Notes: a model not told the origin generated them from the sequence alone. 64,000 nucleotides of DNA from Meandrina meandrites (GCA_963693305.1 OY855904.1:39065417-39129416), one strand, 5' to 3'. Positions 1 to 10,686 are shown, counted from the stretch's first letter. Translations and numbers: made by a program.

Positions 1-2
1 AT

Positions 3-794
3 AGAAAACTGCTTAGAGTAAAACGCGCCAGTTGTGGCATTACCAAGACAAGGTTTGTCAGTGGGGTAAACCCCACACTCCAAAGTGGTGCTGGCCATGA
101 TATGAGAATTTATGCGGGTGATAGAGTAGATGACCCAACAAACCCCCTTTATGAAAGAAATCCGACCGGCGCCGGTTTTGACATTCATAAAGCTATTGGC
201 AAGCTGCCTAAACCAAAAAAAGGGTGGACGCTTCCAGGCCACAACTACACGGGGCCGTACAATCCCCTTGAAAAACAGCTTTCTTACGACCCCCAAACTG
301 GAAAGATCTTGAAGATATACCAGCAAACCACAGGCGCCACGGACGCAGTTTCAATGCAGCATGACGTTGATTGTGCCGTCTGTGTAGGCAAGAAAAATGA
401 GAAAAGCTGCAAACACGCTGCAGACAAAAAAATGGTGAAGGCGCTTGACGCTATCCCCAAAAACAAGCGGCAGTGGGGTCACTCTATGGCTCGAAATGCT
501 ATCAGCTCGAAGCAAAAGGTAGGATTGGGTGTCGGTGAAACGATCAATGAAGAAATCGGGAAAAAGATCCCCGGGTTTTCACAGGCTCAAGATATATATA
601 AATTGTTGCCCGGAGTTGATAAAAAGCTGCTTGACAAGTATTGGTCGGGTGACATTGCTAAGGGGGCGTTTAGCACTAAAACCGGCCTGTTCAGCAAAAA
701 GTTTTGGACACACCCTACCAGAGTTACCGAACCGTGTAACAGAGTAACTTACGACAAGAAAACCGGAAAATACCGCAACCAGTATTGCGACTAG
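3..794 (+). CDS. Zinc-ribbon tail + PLA2-like + C-terminal virion domain protein, 5' partial
   Basis: The frame is open from base 3, so the gene begins outside the window and the ATG at 102 is internal. Codons 21-60 encode the second half of a DUF5679-like zinc ribbon (KRASCGITKTRFVS), matching the N-terminal part of a protein at 61029-61466. Next comes a phospholipase A2-like domain of the parvovirus VP1 type: a loop YTGPYNP (usual GPGN, here Tyr at codon 258-260) and the dyad HD in QHDVDCAVC (360-365). The last 80 residues hold a second conserved block (YWSGDIAKGAF, KFWTHP, ending in CD) that in the right element belongs to a different gene. In such viruses the PLA2 domain is thought to act on membranes during entry. 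The Tyr in the calcium loop makes activity doubtful. A 16-bp palindrome at 61-76 is read in frame. Confidence 0.8.
   Translation, partial: RKLLRVKRASCGITKTRFVSGVNPTLQSGAGHDMRIYAGDRVDDPTNPLYERNPTGAGFDIHKAIGKLPKPKKGWTLPGHNYTGPYNPLEKQLSYDPQTGKILKIYQQTTGATDAVSMQHDVDCAVCVGKKNEKSCKHAADKKMVKALDAIPKNKRQWGHSMARNAISSKQKVGLGVGETINEEIGKKIPGFSQAQDIYKLLPGVDKKLLDKYWSGDIAKGAFSTKTGLFSKKFWTHPTRVTEPCNRVTYDKKTGKYRNQYCD
61..76. repeat. Copy 1 of 16-bp palindrome GTGGGGTAAACCCCAC
   Basis: Perfect palindrome, read in frame inside the zinc-ribbon/PLA2 gene as SGVNPT. Confidence 0.85.
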
Positions 795-801
795 GCTGAC
801 A

Positions 802-817
802 GTGGGGTAAACCCCAC
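802..817. repeat. Copy 2 of 16-bp palindrome
   Basis: Identical 16-mer in the spacer between the PLA2 gene stop and the membrane protein gene. Confidence 0.85.
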
Positions 818-830
818 GACATTTTTTAAA

Positions 831-840
831 CACATATATA
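831..840 (+). promoter_or_regulatory. TATA-type box against the start codon
   Basis: CACATATATA ends four bases before the ATG at 845. The same arrangement precedes most genes of both viral elements, so this is probably the element's own late-type promoter. That role is inferred from position only. Confidence 0.5.
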
Positions 841-844
841 GAAA

Positions 845-1225
845 ATGGATTCTGCAACAAAATTCAGGCGGGCTGAAATAGAATTGATCAAAACAAATTT
901 AGAAAACCAGTTGGTGCACTACTACAAAACCTCAGCCAAATTCAAACGGTGGCACACGCGTTGCCAAACGGCATGTGCATTAACAGGCGGAGTCGCTACC
1001 ATTCTTACCGGCTCTGGGCTCGCCACTTCTCTTTCTGCGGTTGGTATTGTTGTTGGGGGGCCTTTAATCGCAACTGCCACCTTGTTTTCATTGGTGTCAA
1101 CCTCCTGCATCGTCACCATCAAATTTTTCCTGCGTAAAGCGAAAAAACACGAAAAAATACAGACCCTGGCTGAAGAAACGCTCAGCACGATCAACTCTAT
1201 TTTTCGCCGGCCAATCGATAGGTGA
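845..1225 (+). CDS. Small two-helix membrane protein of the viral element
   Basis: A 126-aa protein with a basic N-terminus (residues 1-38), a hydrophobic hairpin rich in Gly, Ala, Ser, Thr and Val (about residues 40-95, enough for two membrane helices around GGP), and a charged C-terminal tail. It starts right after a TATATA box. Small hydrophobic membrane-active proteins are common in adintoviruses and Polintons and are thought to help virions cross membranes, so a virion or membrane role is likely but unproven. No catalytic motif is seen. Its 3' end overlaps the convergent gene at 1097-1609 by 129 bases. I do not recognise a named family. Confidence 0.6.
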   Translation: MDSATKFRRAEIELIKTNLENQLVHYYKTSAKFKRWHTRCQTACALTGGVATILTGSGLATSLSAVGIVVGGPLIATATLFSLVSTSCIVTIKFFLRKAKKHEKIQTLAEETLSTINSIFRRPIDR

Positions 1226-1609
1226 GACCTTTTGAAAATAGTTGTATAAAAAACAAACGTAGTTACACGACCTGGGATTTAACAGCTTGAACTGGCAAAT
1301 GATATTGCCTAAAAAACTCAACCCCATTTCGTCGCCGACCTGTTCTAAAGAAATGCCGGTTTTTTTTAGTACCGCAATTAAATACCATAATTTTGGTTTG
1401 GGAGGGTAGGGTAAACCCCACACCCCTTCTTGCTCAGAGTGGGGTTCCCACACGTAAAGGTCGTCAAGATCTTTTTCCGGCTTGATTTCTTTTATTATCG
1501 CTGCCTGCTTTTTCAGCAACATTTCGTTAAGCTCTTTTTTTAGCTGTTCACGGTGGGGTTTACCCGACACCCCTTCGTAAGGGTTACCCAAACTCATTTT
1601 TGTAGCCAT
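1097..1609 (-). CDS. Unknown 170-aa protein containing palindrome-derived segments
   Basis: I chose the ATG at 1609 because GTATATAC lies directly upstream, as for other genes here; an earlier in-frame ATG at 1627 lies above that box. The N-terminal half is charged and helix-prone. Two places read the element's 16-bp palindrome in the same frame, giving the look-alike strings EGVSGKPH and EGVWGLPY. After about residue 125 the frame overlaps the opposite-strand membrane gene and may be less meaningful. No family is recognised and the function is unknown. It is compact, convergent with 845-1225 and divergent from the integrase at 1638. Confidence 0.45.
   Translation of the reverse strand: MATKMSLGNPYEGVSGKPHREQLKKELNEMLLKKQAAIIKEIKPEKDLDDLYVWEPHSEQEGVWGLPYPPKPKLWYLIAVLKKTGISLEQVGDEMGLSFLGNIICQFKLLNPRSCNYVCFLYNYFQKVSPIDWPAKNRVDRAERFFSQGLYFFVFFRFTQEKFDGDDAGG
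1406..1421. repeat. Copy 3 of 16-bp palindrome (one mismatch)
   Basis: GTAGGGTAAACCCCAC, inside the minus-strand 170-aa gene. A further half-like string GTGGGGTTCCCAC lies at 1439-1451. Confidence 0.75.
1553..1568. repeat. Copy 4 of 16-bp palindrome (one mismatch)
   Basis: GTGGGGTTTACCCGAC, read in frame in the 170-aa minus-strand gene. Confidence 0.75.
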
Positions 1610-1616
1610 GTATATA
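1610..1616 (-). promoter_or_regulatory. TATA-type box of the 170-aa gene
   Basis: On the minus strand GTATATAC ends directly at the ATG at 1609, supporting the choice of that start. Confidence 0.45.
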
Positions 1617-1637
1617 CCACCGCGCATAATTATTTAA

Positions 1638-2624
1638 ATGGAAAGAAAATTGGAGCGACGTTACTACAGCCCACAAGGTTACTGGAAAGGTATCTCTGCC
1701 ATTAAAAAATTAGCGGTCGCTGCAAAGGTTCCTGAAGTTATTGCCAAAGAATGGTTGTTCAAACAAGCGCTCTGGCAGATCTACCTCCCCGCACCGCGCT
1801 ACATTCCTCGTCCAAAATTTGACGTATCCTTACCCAACAAAGTGCACCAGGCGGACCTTCTTTTTCTGCCGCACGACAAACTGGGCCGTAGCACTTACAA
1901 ATACGCGCTTACCGTTGTTGATGTTGCCAGCAGATTCAAAGAAGCTCAGCCTTTAACCTCCAAAGATTCTACCGAGGTTGCCAAAGCTTTTAAGACAATT
2001 TATACACGCGGGCCTCTGAAATGGCCAGAACTGCTGCAGGTTGATCCTGGGCGCGAATTTATGGGCGCTGTTACCAAGGAGATGGAAAATCACAAAACTT
2101 CCATCAGACGTGGCCACCCTGAAATTCACAGAGACCAAGCTATCGTTGAACGTTTCAACCGCACCCTGGCTGAGCGTTTGTTTGGGCACCAGTATGCCAT
2201 TGAAATGCGTATGCCTGAGGGCCAGCGGTCCACGGTGTGGGTAAAAAGGCTTCCTGCAGTTGTGGCCGCTCTTAACAACGAAGTCACTCGGCTGATTGGT
2301 ATGAAGCCTGCCACCGCAATCAAAGAAAAGGTTGTGACTTCCAAGCCGTCAACTAAATATTTGAGACCTGTTGGTTTGAACGAAAAAAAGCTCCCCTCTT
2401 TTGTGAATGTTAGGTATTTGTACCAACCTGGCGAGCTTGAAGGTGGTGTGAAAAGAGCCACTGATCCAATCTGGTCTTTGAAAGTTTACAACATTGAACG
2501 ATCTTTTACCAAACCGAATCAGCCCGTTCTCTACTATTTACATGACGGGCCTAAGCGTGGCTTTGTACGTGAAGAACTACTTGTTGTGCCTCCCAACACT
2601 ACTCTTCCTCCAGCTGTGAACTAA
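1638..2624 (+). CDS. Polinton-type DDE integrase, intact
   Basis: A 328-aa retroviral-type integrase that would insert the element's linear DNA. Residues 1-60 form the N-terminal region (starts ERKLERRYYSPQGYW). The rve catalytic core follows: first Asp in HQADLLFL, second Asp in QVDPGREF, and Glu in AIVERFNR, so the DDE triad is complete. The C-terminal part (SLKVYNIERSF, GFVREELLVV) is an SH3-like DNA-binding tail. Unlike the right element's integrase it has no chromodomain. Its TAA stop (2622-2624) overlaps the TAG stop (2621-2623) of the convergent polymerase, showing viral compactness. It is intact although the polymerase next to it is broken. Confidence 0.88.
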   Translation: MERKLERRYYSPQGYWKGISAIKKLAVAAKVPEVIAKEWLFKQALWQIYLPAPRYIPRPKFDVSLPNKVHQADLLFLPHDKLGRSTYKYALTVVDVASRFKEAQPLTSKDSTEVAKAFKTIYTRGPLKWPELLQVDPGREFMGAVTKEMENHKTSIRRGHPEIHRDQAIVERFNRTLAERLFGHQYAIEMRMPEGQRSTVWVKRLPAVVAALNNEVTRLIGMKPATAIKEKVVTSKPSTKYLRPVGLNEKKLPSFVNVRYLYQPGELEGGVKRATDPIWSLKVYNIERSFTKPNQPVLYYLHDGPKRGFVREELLVVPPNTTLPPAVN

Positions 2625-5600
2625 ATGTGATATTCGATTGGTTCGGTGTGTATTCCGTCGGGTAGTACCCATCGTTTGTCATAGTAGGCACTCAACCCCA
2701 GCTTCTCCTGCTCGTAAGTTACTATATTTCCATCCCGCATTCGAAACCCGCTGTTTGTTGCCATATCCTTGTTGCCTTCCAACGCTGTCTTGAAACGCTG
2801 CCAGGTTATATTGTTTTGCTTCTTAGACATACCCTTTGTGCTGAACTTCTTTTTTTCACCCTGGTCGTCAATGAAATAACATTTTGAGCAGAGTGCAATC
2901 ATCCTGTTCCCCTCACACTCCAACTTAAACAGACCAGGTGTTCGACCACTCCACTTGTCCCATGCTAGCCAATTCTTTTTTTGTGCCTCGAATTCTGCTT
3001 TAAGCTCTGGTCGTACAATGTCCTCGAGTTTCTTACCAGAGATGGCTATATAGTTGCTGTCCGTGTCCATCTGTATCAGCTCGAAATCTCTTCTATCAAA
3101 ATACCTGTCAAGGAAGTCGTAATAGAATTCTAACATACGCAGCTTTGCCAGCTGATAGACAGCAATTCCAATCTGAAACGGTCTTCTTATTGTAATCCGT
3201 GGCTTCCGACTTTCTAACTCATACGCTTCCCCAATCTCATCAAGATCTGAGAAATACGCACTTCGCAAGGCTCTGTCAACTACCTTCTCGTCTTTGTGTA
3301 AATGACGTTTGTTTGCCGCTCCAAGGCTTCGATTAGCTTTCCGTACCCACTGTTTCCCAACAGTTTGAACTCCTCAGCCAGCAGTGCTTTGCTTTTTTCT
3401 ACGTCTCCTGTCCGGCGAGCCTCCGTGACTTGTTCCACGAACCAGGGAAAGATCTTGGCCTGTTTGTAGTCAATTGTACGATAAACCCTTTTGATAACTG
3501 CACCGTGCTTCACATACCAGAGCAGAAGAGGGGCGTATATTAGTATCTTCTGTGCAGATAACGTACCCATGAGTTTCTTATCTTCTCCGCGTTTTCTCCC
3601 TGTATCCCGCAAGTATTTAAGCATATGCTCAGGGACAGCTTTAGCTGGCACCATTTTGTTGTGAAAGAACGAACACATTTCCTCGAACTTTTGGTGTAAG
3701 TGATTTGGAATCTCAATGTCTACTTCAGCAAACCCGAACCATCTTTTTTCTTTGAGCCTATGCGTTAGTACTGGAGCGCTATTTATTTGGTACTCGTCTT
3801 CGTAGTGTACAACCCTTTCCTTTCCGCAAGGCATTTCTCGTAGCATGGTTGAGAGATACAAGGCGTTGGCATCGTATCCGAGGATATTTTTGCAAAGTTG
3901 TGGTTCTGCTATTTGATGTGACCTTATTCTTGTTTTACCAACTTCGTGGTACCTTGTGAAAACGAGGCTCGGACCTCCGACAACAGCTTCTTTTAGCATC
4001 TCATATGCTTCTTTGCTTGGGCTGTAAAGCTCTGCGTTACGATCAATAGCTCCTTTGAGCAAGTAATGTAAACTCACACCTGGGATGCTGACTGCGTCTT
4101 TCATTATATCGATTCCCTTCTCAGTGTAGAAGTTTTTCATTTTTTGTAGCGCCTCAAGTCCGGGAGCCACATCGAGATTATTGTAGTAACGCACCCAGTC
4201 TTTGAAGGTTTTCATTCCCTTTTCTCGGAACAGCTTCTTGCAGGCTTTCCATTCTGACAGTTTCAGCACAAAGTCTCCTTTCAACTTTGAATACCAATCC
4301 AAATAATCTGGCAACCCTGGGTAATCCAGCTATTCTGGTCCGTCAAACCACTCGTATGGAAACCATGATTTCACTGTCTTACATTCGTAGGCTTTTACCC
4401 ATTTCTCGTAGCTGGTACCTGGGCCAAGGTAGTTGATTATGTCAAGGAAACGGAAGCCAGAAGTGAGTAAGAACATGATTTTGTTTCCGTTCTTTGCCAC
4501 TCTGACTTTGTTGGTTGTGTCCGCAAGGCGCTCTGCGAAGTACTTTTTGATTAGATTCAGATCGTAAGTCCCGGAGTTGAACCCGGTGACTGGGACCTGG
4601 TCACACCATTCTTCTATTTTTTTCCTCTGATCTTTTGGTAGCAGGTTTAAGTCTGCTGGCATAAACTCCGCTCTTACTTGTTTTCTGATGTTTTTACCAC
4701 GCCTCTCCAGCTCTTCCATTAAACTTGCGGGTCAGCTCTGTGGGATCTCTTTCACAGATGTGAGTTGGCTCTCTTTCAAGGGTGTCACCGATGCTCACCA
4801 AGATTGGTACGTGCGCGTTCTCGATTGTGAGTGAGTCCGTCGGCTCCTTCCGCTGATTGTTGTCACCGTACGCCTCAAAATCATATAAGATCGTGTGCGG
4901 GTAGCTTTTTGTTTGGGCTTGAGGTAACTCATCAAATATTTCCCCAACTTGACATGCCCAAGCCTCAATTACGCGGTAGCCAGCCTTTCTAAGATAAGCT
5001 GTGCGCTTCATTGTGGCTATGTAAAGGTCTTCTCTTGTTTTGTCACCACGGTCAATTATTTTATTACCATCAGGGTAACATTTTCGACAACCATGCCAGT
5101 AGCAACCGTGATATTGAAACACTATCTTTTTCTCATGGTTGTAGCCGTCAACTGGTGCTCGCTCTATCCAACGCTCTCCTCCATGCCCAGACATTGCGTG
5201 GTGAATTCGAATTTTCCAACGCTTTGCTACATACTCAAGCCACCTTATTGATTCTTTGGATGCTTGATGTTTTGGATAAAATGCTTTCTCGTAAGCTGTC
5301 GCCGGTCCTTCGACCTTTTCACCTGGGCAATCTATTACAGTTTTCCCTTGGGCACACCTTTCTGTATGACGTTGAAGATTGTTAGATTGTGTAAATCTTG
5401 CGTTGCAATGAACGCATGCATAAGTTTTCGCCAACTTTGTAATGTCTTTTATTAATTGTCATAATATTTTTAAACTGTGTAGCTGGATTTTTTGTGAGAT
5501 GCCATACCACTTCAGTTCCTACACGCTCGGGGACATAAACCCTGATGCCAAGCCAACCTGAGAAAGCAGTGCCCTTATTCAGACGCATTTCTACCTTTTC

Positions 5601-6536
5601 TAATTCATCCAGTGAGGTTTTTGAACAGTCAGTCGGCGTATTCCTGAGCTTGAAGAAACTCTTGGCTAGACCTTGTGCTGCTTTTGTACTTCGATCTGGT
5701 CTAGCTCCTTTGTGCACAGCAATACAACGCCATAAACACATGTTATCTCTATAAGTATCCAGTGCCACCATTGAACGGGTATGTGCAAGGTTGCGCAGCC
5801 AGTCTGGTAAGGGGCCTGTTCCCATGAGTGGTTGACGGTCAAGCACAATCTTTATATCAACAATAAAGTGACCCTCGAAGATCCACTTTGTGTTTGGTCT
5901 TTCGACACTATCTGCATCCAGACGTATAGCCTCCATATTACTTAACCAATTCTCCGCTTCTCCATATCTGTTCATCCAAAGGGAGCCTTTATTTTTGTAG
6001 TAGAAAATTATGGTGCCGTCTTCAATGTTACGCAACATATATGAGTAATAGTGTCTGATGTAAAATGATGTTCGCACGTTCTCTCTGATTTTTTCCATAA
6101 AATTTGGTGTTAGGTCTTTTTCTATATCTTTTACGAAGCGCCACCAAATATAACGTCTACCTTTTACCTTCTCTACACCCTCAGTTTTTCTGACATCGTA
6201 CAGATTCAGAATCTCATTCTGGTAGTCTGTCAGATTTCTTACGTTATACGGTGGAAAGGGATCAAATCGTCTCAGAAGTTGTTGTCTTCTGTTCCTATTT
6301 CTTGGTGGTGGTATAGGTTGGTAAGGTTTTGGTTGTAAAGGAGGTTTTAATCGCTTCTGTGCTTCTTCTGGAATTGGCTCTTCTAGAACATTCTTAATTA
6401 TCTTTTTAACCGCTGGCACGTTTTCTGAAATTAATTGCGATAAATAGCGCAACTCTGCTGGGTCTATTTTCGCAAGTTCTTCTTCCAAAGCTTCAAAGTC
6501 GACATTTTCCAAAGATTTGAAGTCTATTTCGTCCAT
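2621..6536 (-). pseudogene. Protein-primed DNA polymerase B of the Polinton type, broken
   Basis: This is the replication polymerase of the element, read from 6536 down to 2621. The N-terminal part (6536-5382) holds a Pro-rich region and the CLWRCIAVHKG segment typical of Polinton PolB. Next come a C2H2 finger and the YHGCYWHGC motif (5434-4694), exonuclease motifs I (YDFEAYGD), II (FNSGTYDLN) and III (YYNNLD), and polymerase motifs A (GYDANALYLST), B (LLGNSGYGKL) and C (MDTDSNY). All catalytic motifs survive, but the frame changes near 5410, 4715 and 3275, and an in-frame TAG lies at 4330-4332. These four lesions make it a pseudogene unless introns or assembly errors explain them. The combined length, about 1,300 codons, fits the family. 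Confidence 0.88.
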
Positions 6537-6551
6537 TGTATATTATTGAAA
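6537..6551 (-). promoter_or_regulatory. TATA-type box of the polymerase gene
   Basis: AATATACA read on the minus strand ends at the polymerase ATG (6536), the same layout as at the other viral genes. Confidence 0.4.
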
Positions 6552-6659
6552 AAATATTTTTGAAAAATAATTATTAATATAATCTTAAGGCGGTTATTCT
6601 CTAATTGAGAAAACTTTTATACTGTACGGTGTCAATTCTCTAATTGCTTGTGCTCCAGA

Positions 6660-6699
6660 GTGAGGTAAACCCCACACCCCAACAGTGGGTAAACCACAC
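6660..6699. repeat. Copies 5 and 6 of the palindrome
   Basis: GTGAGGTAAACCCCAC at 6660-6675 and the shortened GTGGGTAAACCACAC at 6685-6699 lie in the spacer upstream of the polymerase. Confidence 0.7.
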
Positions 6700-6744
6700 G
6701 CCCTCAAATTTGTAACCTGCGTTTTCTCTTTTAACATAAGTATT

Positions 6745-6933
6745 ATAGTCGGAATGAAACAAATACTATCTTTGGGTTGACCTTGGGAGTTTTTAAACGT
6801 CTGTTAATCAAAAACAAAAGCTAAACCCGCGAGCTATGTGAGCGGGGTTTAGCTTTTGTTTTTGATTAACAGACGTTTAAAAACTCCCAAGTCCCACCCC
6901 AACCCAAAGTGGTATTTGTTTCATTCCGACTAT
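6745..6933. repeat. 189-bp hairpin next to the left viral element
   Basis: Arms 6745-6830 and 6842-6933 are near-perfect inverted copies (outer ends ATAGTCGGAATGAAAC / GTTTCATTCCGACTAT) around an 11-base loop. It may be a foldback MITE or a remnant of the element's end; I cannot decide. Confidence 0.85.
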
Positions 6934-8583
6934 ACTACTACCGAGGTTTCCGTATCAAAAATTCCATATTCTGGTCACTTTCACTTCCTGTAAGAATCCG
7001 ATTTTACGGCAATTGTTCTTCATTACAGTTATAAGAAATGTATTGAATTTTTCAAAAAATGCCTTAATAAGCTGTTGTTTAGTGTATAGTGTGTAGCATA
7101 CTCCAAAACTAAGGTAACGCAAGGTGTAGGCTACAAATTTGTATGAAAACGAGGTCACTTGCCCCGTCTGGGTGGGAGGGGGGAGTGGGTGAGTTGAAGG
7201 GGCGGGGGGTATTCCCTGAAAATTTTTTTGAGGATAGCGGGTATATCGCACACTTCCTAACCAAATACACACGACGTTATTTGATTGAAATATCGATACC
7301 CTATTTCAAACCAGCGGAGAGCCCACCAAACATGCCAACGAACTGCTTTAGTTTTCTCCTACAACCCGATCGGACTTCTCAAGGCCTTACCAGGGTGCAC
7401 AATAGCCCGGGCACGGGAGTCTAGTTATTTGAGGAACAGCAGAAAAACCGGATAAGCGTGAGGAACAGCGAGTGGGAACATGGTAACCGGTTCTTTCGAC
7501 CAAAATTTCATTCGCCCGAAACCACATGTAGCTCAAGCTCAGTATGTGAGCGTCCGAGTTCTCATTACGATATACTGATACAAATAACGAACAGGTGATG
7601 TAAGACCAACAGATCAGAGGTCGGTTGCTGTTGTTTAGGATCTCGTAGTTAATAATTATTAGTCATGCATCGTTTTAAGAGATTGTATGGAAAATATTCC
7701 TGTCGCAATAAAGTTTTCGTTTGGACTCACCTTAGTTATATCTTTGCTATTTCTCGTGTTTTTATAGCGTTTTAGGCGTCCTAGCTGCCGAAGGTGGATT
7801 TTTCCGAGCAAGGGGGTTTTCCACCTTCTGGTGGAAAACCTGTTCGCTATCGAATATATCGTAAAGAGATACGGAAAATAAAATAAAAGTCTGTTCCGTT
7901 GAATAAACCAACACCTACAACACGGAAGGATTCGATCTTAGATACAAAATACAAGAAAATACGTTGGCTCTAGCTTACAGCGAGAAGAACGTAGACAATT
8001 TGTAGAAAACTGATAACTTGAAAGGTAGTAGGAGTCGCACCCAATCAACACCTTTCACAGGTCCGTAGCTAGCAAGAAGCAAGACAAGGCAATTCCCTCG
8101 TCTAGGTTTTAGCCTAAAATGAAAAACAAAGTGAAACGGATTCAGGCGAACGGAATTTCGGGCGAAACAACCGTTTCGGAAACTCGGAGAGAGGTTTGAG
8201 GCTTGAGGTCTGGGGAGAGAAAACGCAAACCTTGTCCAACTTAACCCCGCCTTTTCGCGCTGCTTCTCTACTAACCGAACGCCTGCAACAGGCCAGGTGC
8301 ACAACCCATATCCTAATTCGAGCTAATTGGATATATTGATCAAAATAAACACTCTAATTTCAGGCCAAAACGGCTCGAAAACCATATTCTTTAGTGCTGC
8401 ACATATCTGAAGTATAAAGCTCTTCCGTCACGGCCACTAGGGAGAATAAAGGTGGCCTATTGCTTGCTTCAACAAGGGTGACAATGAGGGAACCAGGCTC
8501 ATCCCCGGGCAAGAGAAGGGACGGTTTTATCAAACGCCCCGCCGACTGAGAGGGGCAGGTGGCTGTGGGAACTAGCTAGAGAT
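6934..8583. other. Intergenic, no gene seen
   Basis: No convincing coding exon. It contains a G-rich patch near 7165-7210 and a short hairpin at about 7814-7842 (TTTTCCACC ... GGTGGAAAA). Confidence 0.5.
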
Positions 8584-8812
8584 CACTACAGTGGATCTGT
8601 TGGGCTATTGATTGATAGGTCCGGGTTCGAGTCATGGCCAGGGTCCTCGTGTTGTGTTATTGAGTGAGACATTTTAAATACTCTCTAGTTGCTCTCTCCA
8701 CCTGTGAGTATAAAAATGAGTACAGCGTCATGAAATACTGAAGTGTAACTTGTGACAGACTAGCATCTTATCCAACGGAATAGCAAAACTCCAAGTCTCC
8801 TTATGCTACAAG
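8584..8812 (+). mobile_element. Coral-type tRNA-derived SINE
   Basis: A B-box-like GGTTCGAGTC (8624-8633) is followed by the common coral SINE body (TGTGTTATTGAGTGAGAC, CTCCACCTGTGAGTATAAAAA, GACTAGCATCTTATCC, CTTATGCTACA). The same family lies inverted at 32505-32745. The A box is degenerate, so the copy is old. Confidence 0.6.
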
Positions 8813-10686
8813 AATCTGATCTGATCTTACGACGTGAGAGGACTTTGCCTCATCCAAAAACTGCCTAGTACAAGCAAAGGCGTTAGTAGTACATAAGTCA
8901 AACACGAGAGAGAGTTTCATCACATTTCCAAATACCAAGAGAGAGTTGAAAATATGACGCACAGCGGAGTACTTTTGACGAACTTTGAGGTGTTTGGACA
9001 TGTGATGAAACACTCTCACGAGTGTTTGATATATCTTCTAGATCGAAACTAAAACTACGGAGAAATAAAATCAAAAAACTATTCTAATTAAGATTACATT
9101 TCCGAACCACCGTCATGGTTCTGTTTTCCTTTGTTTTTACTTGATGAATTATCAGTGAGCTTAAGAAATATATTTTGTGTTTCTTATTGGATGTAACGCT
9201 CACGCAAAAATCAAAACCGAGCAAGAACCAACCACAGCCACTGTACTGATCCCTGTACTTGACCAGTTTGCGACTTTCGTTGACGCTTCCGTCCTTATAC
9301 ATTCTATAAACGAATGATTTGTCAGAGACCTTATTCATCAGCTAAAACCCGATTGTTGGACGAATGTCACAATGTGGCGTAATCCGTTTTGCGCTTGATT
9401 CGTCTGACACATCTTGAATCAAGTTCAGACAGATTATGGTTTATTAGTCGTCTAAGAACCGAATTTATGCTTAAGATTTTAATCCCAAATATTAAAATAT
9501 TCATCAGGTCCTAGTTGTTAAAACCCAGATAACGTTATCCACATGTATGAAGTTATCCGCTGAATAACTAAAGCCATTTATCTCGAAATTATCTGTCTAA
9601 GACGAATAATCCGATTTAGATTCAGGCGGATTATGGGTTAGGAGTCAGGTTTAAACGCAATGCAACTGAGACGCGATACAAAAATTCTTCTGTGCAAAAT
9701 GCAAGGCTTGATGGCCTTGTTCATAATATACAGAATCGCTGCTAAACGGGCAAGAACTTCATTGCTAGCTTACATATAGAGCATTTTCCCTAAAATTGAT
9801 GCCTAATAGAACACTATTACCTTTCATTACCTTTAATTCATCTTCATACCCTTAATTCACCTTCATACGCTTGCATTTACCAGATGGTGAAGTTCTGACC
9901 GCCAAACGTTTCGAGTCTGGAGAATTGGAGATTTTTTATAGACAAGGGGAGCGGGGAGGGGGAGGGAAGGGAGGGGAGGGGAGGGATGTTGCTAAACCCT
10001 GCAGTATATCCCCAAAAACACGTCAATCATGTGAGATTTCACTGTCTTATTAAGATTAGTTCATCTAAAGGTCTGACCTCAGACCAGAAGTTATGACAAT
10101 TCTAATGTGATGATTCAAGAATCGTGCATGCAGTCCAACAGTTTATAAATTAAGTTTATCATTGAACTGTGTTTGTCGCTGTTCCTGCAGGCTTTGTTTA
10201 CACTTCAGAAGAAAAAGGAGCGAGGTACCTGAAAAAAGGGAGAGAAAAACAAAGTTTTCAGCGACGCTAAATTGCCTTTCATAAAAAGTACATAACTTTA
10301 TAGTAACATGAATGAAACGATTACTACAAAATAATTAATCTATCACGTTAGCTTGTCTCAATAAGGGTGTGTCATATTGCATTGGGGATGTTGCTGGCAA
10401 CGTTCCTCTGGGCGAGAACCACAGATATCGAAAATTAAGAAATACGAATAAAGAAAACCAAGCGAGCAAGGAATGAAAGAAAGAAGAAAGGAAGGTAAAG
10501 GAAGACAGGAATCAGAGGAATGAATGTAGGAAGTAACTAATTAACTCCATTTACGTGTCGAGTCTTTTAGCTCTAAATAATAGAATTAAGTATACACAAT
10601 AGTAAAAGTTTAAAAAATGAGAAAATATTACATTACAATGAAAGGTAAGGCGAATGTATTAAAAATTTTATGCGTGTTTACCCGGC
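8813..10686. other. Intergenic, no gene seen
   Basis: AT-rich, with no exon I can support. There is a GA-rich purine tract of about 45 bases at 9944-9988 and another at about 10440-10540. Confidence 0.5.

Larger units (their letters stand above)
1..6744. mobile_element. Left Polinton/adintovirus-like element, partial and decayed
   Basis: The stretch holds a PLA2/zinc-ribbon virion gene, a membrane protein gene, a DDE integrase and a protein-primed family B DNA polymerase, the gene set of Polintons and adintoviruses. The left side is cut by the window, so capsid, protease and packaging ATPase genes are not seen. The right limit is placed after the polymerase start at 6536 and before a hairpin at 6745; I could not define a terminal inverted repeat. 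The polymerase is broken, so this copy cannot replicate itself, although the integrase reads through intact. Confidence 0.85.

Noticed and set aside
8584..8660. tRNA gene
   Set aside because: Only a B-box-like string is present, no cloverleaf; it fits a SINE head.
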